Assembly (NCBI RefSeq): GCF_026000435.1
Contig: NZ_AP026763.1
Span: 62,001 to 126,000 of the forward strand
DNA length: 64,000 bases
Direction of reading: 5' to 3'
DNA from: Vibrio sp. STUT-A11
GTDB taxonomy: Bacteria > Pseudomonadota > Gammaproteobacteria > Enterobacterales > Vibrionaceae
The translations under genes and the position numbers were made by a program. Shown here piece after piece: positions 24,586 through 34,233 of this stretch; within the stretch, counting starts at the first letter, position 1, and each line of letters opens with the position of its first letter. The notes beneath the pieces are model-generated. The model did no database searches. It was given only the letters and a program-made list of their open reading frames with translations, and had not been told where the DNA came from.

Positions 24586-25314
24586 CTAGGGCTGGAGAGC
24601 AGCCAGTAATTCTTGGTTGGATGCGCTTCCTGTGCATCTTACCTGAGTAAACCCCTTTTGAATTGCGATGTCGGCGATACGCTGACTGGGGATATACAAC
24701 TCTTGTTGATTAAGCCAAGCCAATTGCTCAGACGACAACTGGCTGCACAAATAGTCAAGTTGTTCACCGCTAGTGACGATGATCTGATTGATTTGTTGAG
24801 CTTTCCATAGTGAAACACAGCTTACTGGATCGAATGGGATAAATTCTCTCTTGTAAGTCTCACTATAGTGAACTTTTGCCCCACGTCTCACCAATGCATC
24901 TTTAATTAGCTCTCTTCCACCGTTTCCACGCAGAATCACTACGGTCTGTTGGTCTACATCGTTTAACGCTGGGAGTTGCAATAAGTGTTCACTATCACTG
25001 ACTTGAGGATAGTGTACTTTTTGTTGCGTGCATTTGCTTAAGTAGTGTGCTGTTTTTTGACCAACGGCAAGGTAAATGGCGTGTTTAGGCCATGATATAC
25101 CGTTGTTTGATAATATTTGTTGCGCGCACTGCACCGCATGTCGGCTAACGGCGATAATAAAGTGGGCATGATGAAGGTGATCGGAGAGCTGTGTATCCGT
25201 GAGATCAGCAACAATGTCGATCAATGGATGATGATATGCGGAAATACCGTGGCTTTCGAGCAGAGAGCAAAGCCCAACGCCTTGCTCTCCCGGCCGAGTG
25301 ACCAACACTGTCAT
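24586..25314 (-). CDS. hemD: Uroporphyrinogen-III synthase
   Basis: HemD cyclises hydroxymethylbilane to uroporphyrinogen III with inversion of ring D. The 242-residue product begins MTVLVTRPGEQG, the usual HemD start. It carries VILRGNGGREL and IIVTSGEQLDYL, which line the cleft between its two domains. The family is very divergent in sequence, so the operon position between hemC and hemX is strong support. The ATG is two bases after the hemC stop. Confidence 0.94.
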   Translation of the reverse strand: MTVLVTRPGEQGVGLCSLLESHGISAYHHPLIDIVADLTDTQLSDHLHHAHFIIAVSRHAVQCAQQILSNNGISWPKHAIYLAVGQKTAHYLSKCTQQKVHYPQVSDSEHLLQLPALNDVDQQTVVILRGNGGRELIKDALVRRGAKVHYSETYKREFIPFDPVSCVSLWKAQQINQIIVTSGEQLDYLCSQLSSEQLAWLNQQELYIPSQRIADIAIQKGFTQVRCTGSASNQELLAALQP

Positions 25315-25316
25315 GA

Positions 25317-26255
25317 TTAGTCGTGATCTGCGTACAGCTTGGTGAGGATGTCGCGTGCACCATTATCCAGCAGTTCATTTGCTAGCTGAACACCGAGTGC
25401 TTCTCCGTCTTGGCGATGGCCGCGAATTTCACCGCGAACAATTTGACTTCCGTCTGGCTCTCCGACTAGAGCGCGTAACCAAACGTCATCACCATCAAGC
25501 AGAGCGTAGCTACCAATAGGAACCTGACAGCCTCCTTCCAGTGTCAGGTTCATGGCACGCTCACACAGTACTCGGTCAACCGTATCTTTGTGATTAAGTG
25601 GCTCGAGTAGCTTGATCAGTCTTTCATCGTCTAAGCGACACTCAATGCCAACTGCGCCTTGACCCACGGCAGGAAGAGATTGCTCAGGTTCAATGAAACT
25701 GCGGATACGCTCTTCAAGTTCCAGGCGCTTCAGACCTGCAGCTGCGAGGACGATAGCGTCGTATTCGCCAGCATCCAGTTTTCCAAGGCGCGTACCCACG
25801 TTGCCACGTAGCTCTTTGATGACCAGATCAGGGCGGTATTCCTTCAGTTGGCATTGACGACGCAGGCTGCATGTACCGACAATAGCGCCTTGAGGTAACT
25901 CATCAACGCTACTATAGGCATTAGAAACAAAAGCATCGCGCGGGTCTTCGCGTTCGCAGATGGTGACCAAGCCTAGCCCTTCAGGGAAATCGACTGGTAC
26001 GTCTTTCATTGAATGCACGGCGAGATCTGCACGGCCTTCCAGCATTGCGACTTCCAGCTCTTTAACGAATAAACCTTTACCGCCCACTTTCGCTAACGGT
26101 GTATCTAGGATCACATCACCTTTGGTCACCATGGTTACTAACTCGACTTCTAAACCTGGGTGAGCGGCTTGAAGGGCGTCTTTGACAAAGTAAGCTTGCC
26201 ACAAAGCAAGTGGGCTTTTTCGAGTTGCAATGCGAATTGGTGTGGATTGTGTCAT
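25317..26255 (-). CDS. hemC: Porphobilinogen deaminase (hydroxymethylbilane synthase)
   Basis: HemC joins four porphobilinogens into hydroxymethylbilane. The 312-residue protein starts with IRIATRKSPLALWQ. It carries the catalytic HSMKDVP region (Asp85) and the Arg-rich GTCSLRRQ...ELRGNVGTRL. Cys243 lies in GGCQVPIG and carries the dipyrromethane cofactor. It is the first gene of hemCDXY and is divergent from cyaA, so its promoter lies in the 26256-26602 interval. Confidence 0.97.
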   Translation of the reverse strand: MTQSTPIRIATRKSPLALWQAYFVKDALQAAHPGLEVELVTMVTKGDVILDTPLAKVGGKGLFVKELEVAMLEGRADLAVHSMKDVPVDFPEGLGLVTICEREDPRDAFVSNAYSSVDELPQGAIVGTCSLRRQCQLKEYRPDLVIKELRGNVGTRLGKLDAGEYDAIVLAAAGLKRLELEERIRSFIEPEQSLPAVGQGAVGIECRLDDERLIKLLEPLNHKDTVDRVLCERAMNLTLEGGCQVPIGSYALLDGDDVWLRALVGEPDGSQIVRGEIRGHRQDGEALGVQLANELLDNGARDILTKLYADHD

Positions 26256-26521
26256 GATCTTCTCAATGCTGTTTGGATTTGGCTTTATCCTACCATTCCC
26301 ATCAAGAAATTCTTACTGTTAGTTGGATATCTGGCGCTGCCATGAATGGAATTACATAATGTTATGAAAATAGTGTGACTAGATTCTCAATTAGACTAAG
26401 GACTATTATTAGTTTGAGGCGATTACAAGCGACACTAGCTCGCTGTTAATTTTGTGACTGGAGTATAGTTTTTGCTCTGAAACGAATTCGAGCGTTGAAA
26501 CTTTACCATGAACAATAAAAG

Positions 26522-26537
26522 TGTTAAATTGATCACG
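26522..26537 (+). promoter_or_regulatory. Probable CRP-cAMP site in the cyaA promoter
   Basis: TGTTA-N6-TCACG is an 8/10 match to the CRP core TGTGA-N6-TCACA. The surrounding GTGTTAAATTGATCACGTTTT is nearly the same as the E. coli cyaA CRP site known for negative feedback. The rest of the 26256-26602 gap is the AT-rich divergent hemC/cyaA promoter region, with no gene seen. Confidence 0.75.
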
Positions 26538-26602
26538 TTTTTAGGCTTTTTGAGCTTAAAATATCATCAGATATCTGTGATTGTTCAACCAAGGAATTAC
26601 CC

Positions 26603-29128
26603 TTGCAGGCTTACACCCAAAAAATAATTCAGCGACTAGATAATTTGAATCAGCAACGTGTTGAACGTGCGCTGGCGCTTATGGATTCGCAAAGCCAGCA
26701 AGTTTTCCACTTGATTCCTGTCTTGTTGAATTACAATCACCCTGTCATTCCGGGTTACTACGATGCTGACGTACCAGTCGGTGTCTATGGTCTGGAACCC
26801 AATGGCGTTCAACAGCAATTCATCGACGATACACAACTTACCATTAGCGATAAGCTAGAGGATGCGGCGCAACCTGCGATTCTTGGTTTGTATACCATGG
26901 GTAGTACGTCATCGATTGGTCAAAGTACCTCGAGTGATTTGGACATTTGGGTGTGTATTTCACCGCAGATGGATTGTGATCAGCGAGAGTTACTCACCAA
27001 CAAGTGTTTATTGATCACTGACTGGGCGCAGACCAAAGGCGTCGAGGCGAACTTCTTCCTGATGGATGAAGAGCGTTTCAGAAGTAACCATTCTGAAGAG
27101 ATGACTGGTGATAACTGTGGTTCATCACAGCACTTATTGTTACTTGATGAATTCTATCGGAGCGCCGTGCGTATCGCCGGTCAGCGATTGTTGTGGCAAA
27201 TTGTGCCACCAGAGATGGAAGAGTCTTACGACGAGTACGTTTCTCAACTTTGTCGCGATGGCTATATCGATTGTAAAGAGTGGATCGACTTTGGCAAACT
27301 GAACCGAATTCCAGCAGAAGAATACTTTGGCTCGAATTTGTGGCAGTTGTACAAAAGTATCGATTCTCCGTACAAGTCGGTATTAAAAGCCATTCTGCTT
27401 GAAGCTTACTCGTGGGAATACCCTCACACTCAACTATTAAGTATCGATACTAAGCGACGTTTCTTTGCCCATGAGCCTGATCTCTATGGGATGGACGCGT
27501 ATTACTTAATGCTTGAGAAAGTTACCCGTTATCTTGAACGTATTCAAGACCATACTCGTTTAGACTTGGTTCGCCGCTGTTTTTACCTTAAAACCCATGA
27601 AAAGCTCTCTCGTCAGCCTGGTGTTGGTTCTGTTGCTTGGCGTCGTGAAGCCTTGAGCGACATGATTACCCGCTGGGATTGGGATGAAAGTGTCGTGGCA
27701 GAACTTGACGATCGTCGCAACTGGAAGGTCGAACAGGTGAAAGTGGTGCATCATGCGCTATTAGATGCATTGATGCAAAGTTACCGCAACCTTATCCAAT
27801 TTGCGCGTCGTAACGACATTACTTCGGCCATCAGTCCGCAAGACATCAGTATTCTGGCTCGTAAGCTGTATGCGGCTTTTGAGGTGCTTCCGGGTAAGGT
27901 CACGCTGCTGAATCCTCAAATCTCACCAGATTTACATGAACCGGATCTGAGCTTTATCGAAGTGAAGAATGGTGGTGTGAATAAGTCCGGTTGGTATCTG
28001 TACAAACAGCCGCTGGTTGCACACCGTATTCTGGGTCAGCCATACCTTGAACACCATGAATATCTGAGCAAACTTGTTTCGTGGGCATTCTTTAATGGCC
28101 TGATCACGGAATCGACTCGTTTACACGCTGTCGTACGTGAAGCGCAGTTAGATATTGATAAGTTCTACCAAATGGTGAGCGATTTACGTAACACATTTGC
28201 ATTGCGTAAGCGCCGTCCGACTATGCAAGCTCTGGCGAGCCCATGTGAAATTAGTCAACTGACGATGTTCATCAACTTTGAAAGTGACCCGACTGAAGAG
28301 TTATCCGGTCGTTCGCTCAAAGTGGATGTGAAGAATACTGATATTTTTAGTTTTGGTCCTGAACACAAAAACTTGGTCGGTAGTGTTGATTTGGTTTACC
28401 GAAATTCCTGGCATGAAGTTCGTACGCTGCATTTTAAAGGTGAGACGGCGATGCTCGATGCTCTGAAAACCATTTTGGGTAAGATGCACCAGGATGCGCT
28501 GCCACCAGAGTCGGTGGATGTGTTCTGTTACGCGAAAAATATGCGCGGCGTGATGCGCAACAAAGTGTATCAGCTGCTGGCGGAATGTATCGATCTGCGC
28601 TTGAAACCTGTCGAACAGGAAAAACGTCGTCGCTTTAAAGCGATGCGTCTTGGCGAGAAAACCTATGGTTTATTCTTCGAGCGTCGCGGTGTATCTGTAC
28701 AGAAGCTAGAAAACTCAGTCGATTTTTATCGCAGTATCTCGACTAACAAGCTGAAAGGTTCTCCGCTACTAATGCTCGATCGCGAGCAAGAATATCAAAT
28801 GCCGGATGCGGTGGATGGCTTTGCCAGTGAAGGCTTGGTGCAGTTCTTCTTCGAAGACAGCGAGAAAGGGTTTAATATCTACGTACTCGATGAATCGAAT
28901 CAGGTGGAAGTGTATCACCAGTTTAGTGGCTCAAAAGATGAGATGATTGCTTCGGTTAACAGCTTCTATACCTCGGTGAAAGATGATACTCACGTGGCTT
29001 CGAAGTTCATTAACTTTAATTTGCCGCAGTACTATCAGATCATTCATCCTGAAGAGGGCAACGCTTACATCATTCCTTACCGTAATGATTGTCCTCCACA
29101 TCGTCCTAATAAAGCGGTGAATGCATAA
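26603..29128 (+). CDS. cyaA: Class I adenylate cyclase
   Basis: CyaA makes cAMP from ATP for CRP regulation. The 841-residue product fits the enterobacterial class I length. The catalytic nucleotidyltransferase motif GSTSSIGQSTSSDLDIW is at residues ~100-116, with Asp112 and Asp114 as metal ligands. The C-terminal half is the regulatory part that responds to phosphorylated EIIA-Glc in E. coli. The start is TTG, with AAGGA eight bases upstream; a TTG start is also used in E. coli and limits expression. A CRP site lies ~70 bases upstream, suggesting feedback control. Confidence 0.97.
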   Translation: MQAYTQKIIQRLDNLNQQRVERALALMDSQSQQVFHLIPVLLNYNHPVIPGYYDADVPVGVYGLEPNGVQQQFIDDTQLTISDKLEDAAQPAILGLYTMGSTSSIGQSTSSDLDIWVCISPQMDCDQRELLTNKCLLITDWAQTKGVEANFFLMDEERFRSNHSEEMTGDNCGSSQHLLLLDEFYRSAVRIAGQRLLWQIVPPEMEESYDEYVSQLCRDGYIDCKEWIDFGKLNRIPAEEYFGSNLWQLYKSIDSPYKSVLKAILLEAYSWEYPHTQLLSIDTKRRFFAHEPDLYGMDAYYLMLEKVTRYLERIQDHTRLDLVRRCFYLKTHEKLSRQPGVGSVAWRREALSDMITRWDWDESVVAELDDRRNWKVEQVKVVHHALLDALMQSYRNLIQFARRNDITSAISPQDISILARKLYAAFEVLPGKVTLLNPQISPDLHEPDLSFIEVKNGGVNKSGWYLYKQPLVAHRILGQPYLEHHEYLSKLVSWAFFNGLITESTRLHAVVREAQLDIDKFYQMVSDLRNTFALRKRRPTMQALASPCEISQLTMFINFESDPTEELSGRSLKVDVKNTDIFSFGPEHKNLVGSVDLVYRNSWHEVRTLHFKGETAMLDALKTILGKMHQDALPPESVDVFCYAKNMRGVMRNKVYQLLAECIDLRLKPVEQEKRRRFKAMRLGEKTYGLFFERRGVSVQKLENSVDFYRSISTNKLKGSPLLMLDREQEYQMPDAVDGFASEGLVQFFFEDSEKGFNIYVLDESNQVEVYHQFSGSKDEMIASVNSFYTSVKDDTHVASKFINFNLPQYYQIIHPEEGNAYIIPYRNDCPPHRPNKAVNA

Positions 29129-29147
29129 CAGTAAATCGAACAAAAAC

Positions 29148-29173
29148 AAAAAGAGCACCGCGGTGCTCTTTTT
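29148..29173. terminator. Bidirectional terminator between cyaA and cyaY
   Basis: AAAAAGAGCACCG is followed at once by its perfect complement CGGTGCTCTTTTT. The A- and T-runs serve both strands, and cyaA and cyaY converge here. Confidence 0.93.
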
Positions 29174-29198
29174 CTGTATTGGGGAGGACAAAATGAAC

Positions 29199-29513
29199 TT
29201 AAGCCCAGTCGATCTCTTCACCAGCGTGCTTTTCACACTCTTGCTTGACCATCTCAAACAGTTCCATGCCAGTCTTCGAGCATGTCCATTTATCTTCGAT
29301 ACGTTTGAAGTGGAAGCCACCTGATTTTGATGCCAGCCAAATTTCATGCATCGGTTCCTGGCGGTTGATGATGATCTGGCTACGGTCTTCAAATTCCAAT
29401 GTCATTACGTTACCAGACACCTCGTAATCAATGTCTGCACCTGAATCATCGATGGATTCTTCAATGATTTGCATCTGTACATCCACCAGTTGATGAAATT
29501 CAGTATCGTTCAT
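29199..29513 (-). CDS. cyaY: CyaY, bacterial frataxin
   Basis: An iron-binding frataxin homologue that modulates IscS and iron-sulfur cluster assembly in the cytosol. The 104-residue length is typical. An acidic first helix (MNDTEFHQLVDVQMQIIEESIDDSGADID) precedes the beta-sheet with the signature VMTLEFEDRSQIIINRQEPMHEIWLAS...GGFHF. It is transcribed divergently from lptM and convergently to cyaA, the usual gammaproteobacterial arrangement. Confidence 0.96.
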   Translation of the reverse strand: MNDTEFHQLVDVQMQIIEESIDDSGADIDYEVSGNVMTLEFEDRSQIIINRQEPMHEIWLASKSGGFHFKRIEDKWTCSKTGMELFEMVKQECEKHAGEEIDWA

Positions 29514-29587
29514 CCGTCTGTCCTATTGCTTTTCCTGAGTGTGGTGCGATTATAGGGGGCATTGATTCAATAATCACGATATGCCAA

Positions 29588-29704
29588 ATGAAAAAATTAG
29601 TTACTGTGTTGTTTGTGATGGCTGCCGCTACGCTGGCAGGGTGTGGACAGTCAGGTTCACTCTACATTCCAGATGACACACAACAAAACGAGCAATCACA
29701 ATAA
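29588..29704 (+). CDS. lptM: LptM (YifL) small lipoprotein
   Basis: A 38-residue lipoprotein: MKKLVTVLFVMAAATLAGC gives a signal peptide with lipobox LAGC, then GQSGSLYIPDD and a polar tail. The CGQxGxLY start of the mature chain is the hallmark of LptM, which binds LptD and helps its disulfide maturation during LPS transporter assembly in E. coli. It lies directly before lysA, as in E. coli. It is too short for many gene finders. Confidence 0.93.
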   Translation: MKKLVTVLFVMAAATLAGCGQSGSLYIPDDTQQNEQSQ

Positions 29705-29765
29705 ATATCCGCACCTTTGGGTGAAATTAGGGTTCTGCAGTCGAATAAAATAAGGGAAGCGAATT

Positions 29766-31019
29766 TTGGATTACTTCAACTATCAGGATGATGGCCAGCT
29801 TTGGGCCGAAGACGTCTCACTTCAAGCTCTGGCCGAGCAATATGGCACTCCTCTTTATGTATACTCTCGAGCCACGCTAGAGCGCCACTGGAAGGCGTTT
29901 GATAGTGCAGTGGGTCAACATCCTCACCTGGTTTGTTATGCCGTAAAAGCAAACTCAAACTTGGGCGTACTGAATACACTGGCTCGTTTGGGGTCAGGAT
30001 TTGATATCGTATCAGGTGGTGAACTGGAACGTGTTATTGCAGCCGGTGGTGACGCGAAGAAAGTGGTATTTTCTGGTGTAGGCAAAACGCCAGCAGAAAT
30101 GAAACGCGCACTGGAACTTGGTATCAAGTGCTTTAACGTTGAATCTGAGCCTGAACTTGAGCGCCTGAATAAAGTGGCAGGTGATCTTGGTGTGATTGCT
30201 CCGATTTCATTGCGCATCAACCCTGATGTAGACGCAAAAACACACCCTTATATTTCGACTGGTCTTCGCGACAACAAATTTGGTATTGCGTTTGATCGTG
30301 CACCTGAGGTGTACAAGTTCGCTCAAAGCTTGCCGAACCTAAACGTACAGGGTATCGACTGCCATATTGGTTCTCAGCTAACTGATATTGAACCTTTCAT
30401 CGATGCGACTGATCGCTTGCTTGCTCTGATTGATGATCTGAAAGCACAAGGCATCAACATTCGTCACTTGGATGTTGGTGGTGGTCTTGGTGTGGTTTAC
30501 CGTGATGAGCTTCCTCCACAGCCATCTGATTACGCGAAAGCGCTATTAGGACGTCTGACTAATCACCAAGATCTGGAACTGATTTTTGAACCTGGTCGTG
30601 CGATTGCAGCGAATGCTGGCATCTTGCTGACTCGCGTTGAGTTCTTAAAGCACACTGAGCATAAAAACTTTGCCATTATTGATGCAGCAATGAATGACCT
30701 GATGCGTCCTGCTCTTTACCAGGCATGGCAAGATATCGTGCCAGTTTCGCCACGTGATGGTGAAGCGCAGACTTACGACTTGGTTGGACCAATTTGCGAA
30801 ACCGGTGATTTCCTGGGTAAAGATCGCGCATTGGTTTTACAAGAAGGTGATCTACTCGCGGTTCGTTCTGCTGGCGCCTATGGTTTTGTTATGTCTTCGA
30901 ATTACAATACTCGTACCCGAGCGGCGGAAGTGATGGTGGACGGTAAGCAAAGCCATCTTGTTCGTCAGCGTGAGGAGCTGACAAGTTTGTGGCAGCTGGA
31001 ACAGATTCTACCGGAGTAA
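29766..31019 (+). CDS. lysA: Diaminopimelate decarboxylase
   Basis: LysA converts meso-diaminopimelate to L-lysine using PLP. The 417-residue product has YAVKANSN with the PLP-binding Lys near residue 59, the HIGSQ motif, the glycine loop LDVGGGLGV, the EPGR motif, and CETGDFLG with the catalytic Cys near 345. The start is TTG (TTGGATTAC) behind AAGGGAAG. An ATG further in would remove the conserved N-terminal strand. It precedes dapF by 10 bases, linking the two enzymes of late lysine synthesis. Confidence 0.96.
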   Translation: MDYFNYQDDGQLWAEDVSLQALAEQYGTPLYVYSRATLERHWKAFDSAVGQHPHLVCYAVKANSNLGVLNTLARLGSGFDIVSGGELERVIAAGGDAKKVVFSGVGKTPAEMKRALELGIKCFNVESEPELERLNKVAGDLGVIAPISLRINPDVDAKTHPYISTGLRDNKFGIAFDRAPEVYKFAQSLPNLNVQGIDCHIGSQLTDIEPFIDATDRLLALIDDLKAQGINIRHLDVGGGLGVVYRDELPPQPSDYAKALLGRLTNHQDLELIFEPGRAIAANAGILLTRVEFLKHTEHKNFAIIDAAMNDLMRPALYQAWQDIVPVSPRDGEAQTYDLVGPICETGDFLGKDRALVLQEGDLLAVRSAGAYGFVMSSNYNTRTRAAEVMVDGKQSHLVRQREELTSLWQLEQILPE

Positions 31020-31029
31020 CACAAAGCAA

Positions 31030-31860
31030 ATGCATTTCCACTTTTCCAAAATGCACGGTTTGGGTAACGACTTTATGGTCGTCGACTGCATTACCCAGAA
31101 CGTGTTTTTCTCGCAAGATTTGATCCGCCGCCTGGCGGATCGACATACTGGTGTTGGTTTTGACCAATTGCTCGTGGTAGAAGCGCCTTATGACCCAGAG
31201 ACCGATTTCCACTACCGCATCTTCAATGCAGATGGCAGCGAAGTTGAGCAGTGCGGTAACGGTGCGCGCTGTTTTGCTCGTTTTGTTCGTCTTAAAGGTT
31301 TGACCAACAAATACAGCATCAGCGTGAGTACCAAGAAAGGAAAGATGATCCTCAACGTCGAAGACGATGGTGAGGTTACGGTCAATATGGGTGTGCCAGA
31401 GTTTGAACCGAACAAGATCCCTTTCAAAGCCAAGCAAAAAGAGAAAACCTACATCATGCGCGCTGATGACAAGACCCTGTTTTGTGGTGCTGTCAGTATG
31501 GGCAACCCACATGTTGTGACGGTCGTGGATGATGTCGATACGGCTGATGTCGATACATTGGGTCCGCTGCTAGAGTCACACGAGCGTTTTCCTGAGCGAG
31601 TGAATGCGGGATTTATGCAGGTTGTCGATCGCAGCCATATCCGTCTGCGTGTTTATGAGCGCGGTGCGGGTGAAACCCAGGCATGTGGTAGTGGTGCCTG
31701 TGGCGCGGTTGCTGTGGGTATTCTACAAGGCTTGTTAGACGAGAATGTCAAAGTGTCGCTACCTGGTGGTGAGTTGAATATTTCTTGGCAAGGTCCGGGT
31801 AAACCGCTGTTTATGACTGGCCCAGCGACCCATGTCTTTGACGGGCAACTATCGTGCTAG
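31030..31860 (+). CDS. dapF: Diaminopimelate epimerase
   Basis: DapF interconverts LL- and meso-diaminopimelate without a cofactor, using two cysteines. Both are visible: QCGNGARC near residue 73 and ACGSGACG near 217. The 276-residue length and the start MHFHFSKMHGLGNDFMVVD are standard. The gene is followed closely by the DUF484 gene and xerC, a conserved dapF-DUF484-xerC-yigB order. Confidence 0.97.
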   Translation: MHFHFSKMHGLGNDFMVVDCITQNVFFSQDLIRRLADRHTGVGFDQLLVVEAPYDPETDFHYRIFNADGSEVEQCGNGARCFARFVRLKGLTNKYSISVSTKKGKMILNVEDDGEVTVNMGVPEFEPNKIPFKAKQKEKTYIMRADDKTLFCGAVSMGNPHVVTVVDDVDTADVDTLGPLLESHERFPERVNAGFMQVVDRSHIRLRVYERGAGETQACGSGACGAVAVGILQGLLDENVKVSLPGGELNISWQGPGKPLFMTGPATHVFDGQLSC

Positions 31861-31880
31861 TGGAAGAAAAAGGAGACGTT

Positions 31881-32585
31881 TTGTCTCAAGTGGAAGCGGA
31901 TGCGTTGACGGCCGAAGTGGTCGCTGAGTACCTCAAAGATCACCCGGACTTTTTTGTTCAGCGACCTGAACTGGTCGACCGTTTGTCATTTCCGCACGCG
32001 GATTTAGGCGCGGTTTCATTGGTTCATATTCAGATGAATCGCCAACGTCAACGCATTGAAGAGCTTGAAGAAGATATCACAACACTGATGTCTCTGGCTG
32101 CCAACAATGACCGTACTTTTTACGAATTCATGGATTTGCAGGACCAGGTTCTTAAGTGCAGTGACTTCAAACAGGTGATTCATGCCATTGAACAGAAAGC
32201 GCATGACCTCGGCCTGAGTGCTTACGTTCGTCTGTTCAGTCAATGTGATGCATCCCTTCAACTAAGCAAAGAAAGCTACCAGCGTTTTGCTACGACACAT
32301 CTCAATGGCAAAGATGCCTACTTAGGTCGCTTACGTAAAGTTGATCGTGAAGCCTTGTTTGGTAACCTGGAAATACCAGAAATGGGATCTTACGTGGTAT
32401 TGCCATTAGTGAAAAAGCAGACGCTTGGTGTGCTGGCATTTTCTAGTCAGGACGGCGGGCATTTCCAACCAGATATGGATACCTTGTTTCTGCGTCATCT
32501 ATCCTTAGTAGTGGCACATCTTGCTCAAACATTGGTATGGCAACGTTATAATGACGACGACTCCAAACACACCTCTGCCAAATAG
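31881..32585 (+). CDS. DUF484 (YigA-like) protein
   Basis: Conserved gene between dapF and xerC. I choose TTG at 31881 because AAGGAG lies five bases upstream. The frame is also open from a GTG at 31854 that overlaps dapF, but that start has no ribosome site. The 234-residue product begins with a helical segment (VVAEYLKDHPDFFVQRPELVDRL), then a coiled coil (HIQMNRQRQRIEELEEDITTL) and a GAF-like domain. The family is widespread but of unknown function. The context hints at a link to XerC-mediated chromosome resolution, which is not demonstrated. Confidence 0.88.
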   Translation: MSQVEADALTAEVVAEYLKDHPDFFVQRPELVDRLSFPHADLGAVSLVHIQMNRQRQRIEELEEDITTLMSLAANNDRTFYEFMDLQDQVLKCSDFKQVIHAIEQKAHDLGLSAYVRLFSQCDASLQLSKESYQRFATTHLNGKDAYLGRLRKVDREALFGNLEIPEMGSYVVLPLVKKQTLGVLAFSSQDGGHFQPDMDTLFLRHLSLVVAHLAQTLVWQRYNDDDSKHTSAK

Positions 32586-33483
32586 TCTGCAAAAGCCTCT
32601 TGAACGCTTCTACGAATTTCTGCGAAGTGAAAAGGGGCTAAGTTTGCATACCCAGCGTAATTACAAACAGCAGCTGGAAACCATGGCGCACCACTTAATT
32701 GAAATGGGATTGAAAGACTGGTCTCAGGTTGATGCTGGCTGGGTTCGTCAGTTGGCGGGTAAAGGCATGCGTGAAGGAATGAAAGCCAGCAGTCTGGCTA
32801 CGCGTTTGTCTTCACTGCGCAGTTTCTTCGACTTTCTTATCTTACGCGGCGAAATGTCGGCGAATCCGGCCAAAGGCGTTTCTGCACCGCGTAAGCAGCG
32901 TCCGCTACCAAAAAACCTTGATGTCGATGAAGTTAACCAGTTATTGGAAGTGAATGAAGACGATCCGCTAGCGGTTCGCGATCGCGCCATGATGGAGCTG
33001 ATGTACGGTGCGGGTTTACGATTGGCTGAGTTGGTTAGTGTCGATGTGCGTGATGTGCATCTGCGCAGTGGCGAACTTCGTGTCATTGGTAAAGGTGATA
33101 AAGAGCGTAAAGTGCCGTTCTCTGGCATGGCAACGGAGTGGGTAGGCAAATGGCTTAAAGTGCGTGGCAATCTTGCTGCACCGGGAGAGCCTGCATTGTT
33201 TGTCTCTAAGCTGGGTACGCGTATTTCGCATCGCAGTGTGCAAAAGCGCATGGCAGAGTGGGGGCAGAAGCAATCAGTAGCGAGCCACATCAGCCCACAC
33301 AAATTGCGTCACTCATTTGCGACCCATATGCTGGAATCAAGTAACAACTTACGTGCGGTGCAAGAACTCTTGGGTCACGAGAATATTTCCACGACTCAGA
33401 TCTACACCCATCTCGACTTCCAACATTTGGCGCAAGCCTATGACCAAGCACATCCACGTGCACGTAAAAAGAGCGGGGACTGA
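32551..33483 (+). CDS. xerC: XerC site-specific tyrosine recombinase
   Basis: XerC works with XerD at dif to resolve chromosome dimers. Starting at the ATG at 32551 (MTTTPNTPLP), it is 310 residues and overlaps the DUF484 gene by 35 bases. The N-terminal SAM-like DNA-binding domain is followed by the catalytic domain with Arg (YGAGLRLAEL), Lys (IGKGDKERKVP), His-X-X-Arg (SPHKLRHSFATHML), His (LLGHENIS) and the nucleophilic Tyr in TTQIYTHLDF. All active residues are present. Confidence 0.97.
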   Translation: MTTTPNTPLPNSLQKPLERFYEFLRSEKGLSLHTQRNYKQQLETMAHHLIEMGLKDWSQVDAGWVRQLAGKGMREGMKASSLATRLSSLRSFFDFLILRGEMSANPAKGVSAPRKQRPLPKNLDVDEVNQLLEVNEDDPLAVRDRAMMELMYGAGLRLAELVSVDVRDVHLRSGELRVIGKGDKERKVPFSGMATEWVGKWLKVRGNLAAPGEPALFVSKLGTRISHRSVQKRMAEWGQKQSVASHISPHKLRHSFATHMLESSNNLRAVQELLGHENISTTQIYTHLDFQHLAQAYDQAHPRARKKSGD

Positions 33484-33491
33484 ACCAAAGC

Positions 33492-34208
33492 ATGAAATTT
33501 TACCGCCGTATTGCGCCAATTAAGGCGATGACGTTTGACCTTGATGACACTCTCTATGATAACTATCCGGTAATAGTTCGTATGGAGCGTGAGCTTTTGT
33601 CTTGGCTTCAGCAAGCACATCCTGCCGTAGCCCATATGGAAAAGCCGGACTGGGTCAAAGTGAAAAAACAGGTTTTGCAGCAGGATCCGGAGTTAAAAAG
33701 TGACGTGACGCTTTGGCGCTTGGTGCAGCTTAAGCAGGGCTTTCTCGATGCTGGTTATCATGAAGAGCAAGCGCAAACTGCTGCGGAAAAAGGTGTGCAA
33801 GTCGCCCTTGACTGGCGTAATCGTTTCCAGGTCCCACAGCTGAGCCTTAACGTACTCGCGCATCTTGGTGAGCAAATTCCTTTAGTTGCGATCACTAATG
33901 GTAATGTTGACTTAGATAAAGTCGGTCTGACACCCTATTTTAAAAGTGTGCTGAAAGCAGGACCGGATGGATTAGCCAAACCAGCCGGTGATATGTTTGC
34001 TAAAGCGCAACAGATTTTAGATCTGCCGGCAGAGAATATTTTGCACGTTGGCGACCATATCGTAACGGATGTTCACGGTGCTAAGCTGGCTGGTTTTGCG
34101 GCTTGTTGGTTTAACGACGTAAACAAGAATATCGCTCAATTTCCAAGAGCCAGAACGTTGCCGGATATGGAAATTCATAGCTTACCGCCGTTACTCTCAC
34201 TGATTTGA
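33492..34208 (+). CDS. yigB: YigB-type HAD phosphatase
   Basis: A 238-residue haloacid-dehalogenase-type hydrolase. Motif I is MTFDLDDTLYDN (nucleophile Asp and acid/base Asp), motif II lies at VAITNGNVD, and motifs III/IV span AKPAGDMF...HVGDHIVTDVHGA. E. coli YigB removes phosphate from 5-amino-6-(5-phosphoribitylamino)uracil in riboflavin synthesis and from other small phosphates. The gene directly follows xerC, as in E. coli. Substrate is inferred from that orthology. Confidence 0.92.
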   Translation: MKFYRRIAPIKAMTFDLDDTLYDNYPVIVRMERELLSWLQQAHPAVAHMEKPDWVKVKKQVLQQDPELKSDVTLWRLVQLKQGFLDAGYHEEQAQTAAEKGVQVALDWRNRFQVPQLSLNVLAHLGEQIPLVAITNGNVDLDKVGLTPYFKSVLKAGPDGLAKPAGDMFAKAQQILDLPAENILHVGDHIVTDVHGAKLAGFAACWFNDVNKNIAQFPRARTLPDMEIHSLPPLLSLI

Positions 34209-34233
34209 TGTGGCAGAGACTCAGAGTTTAAAT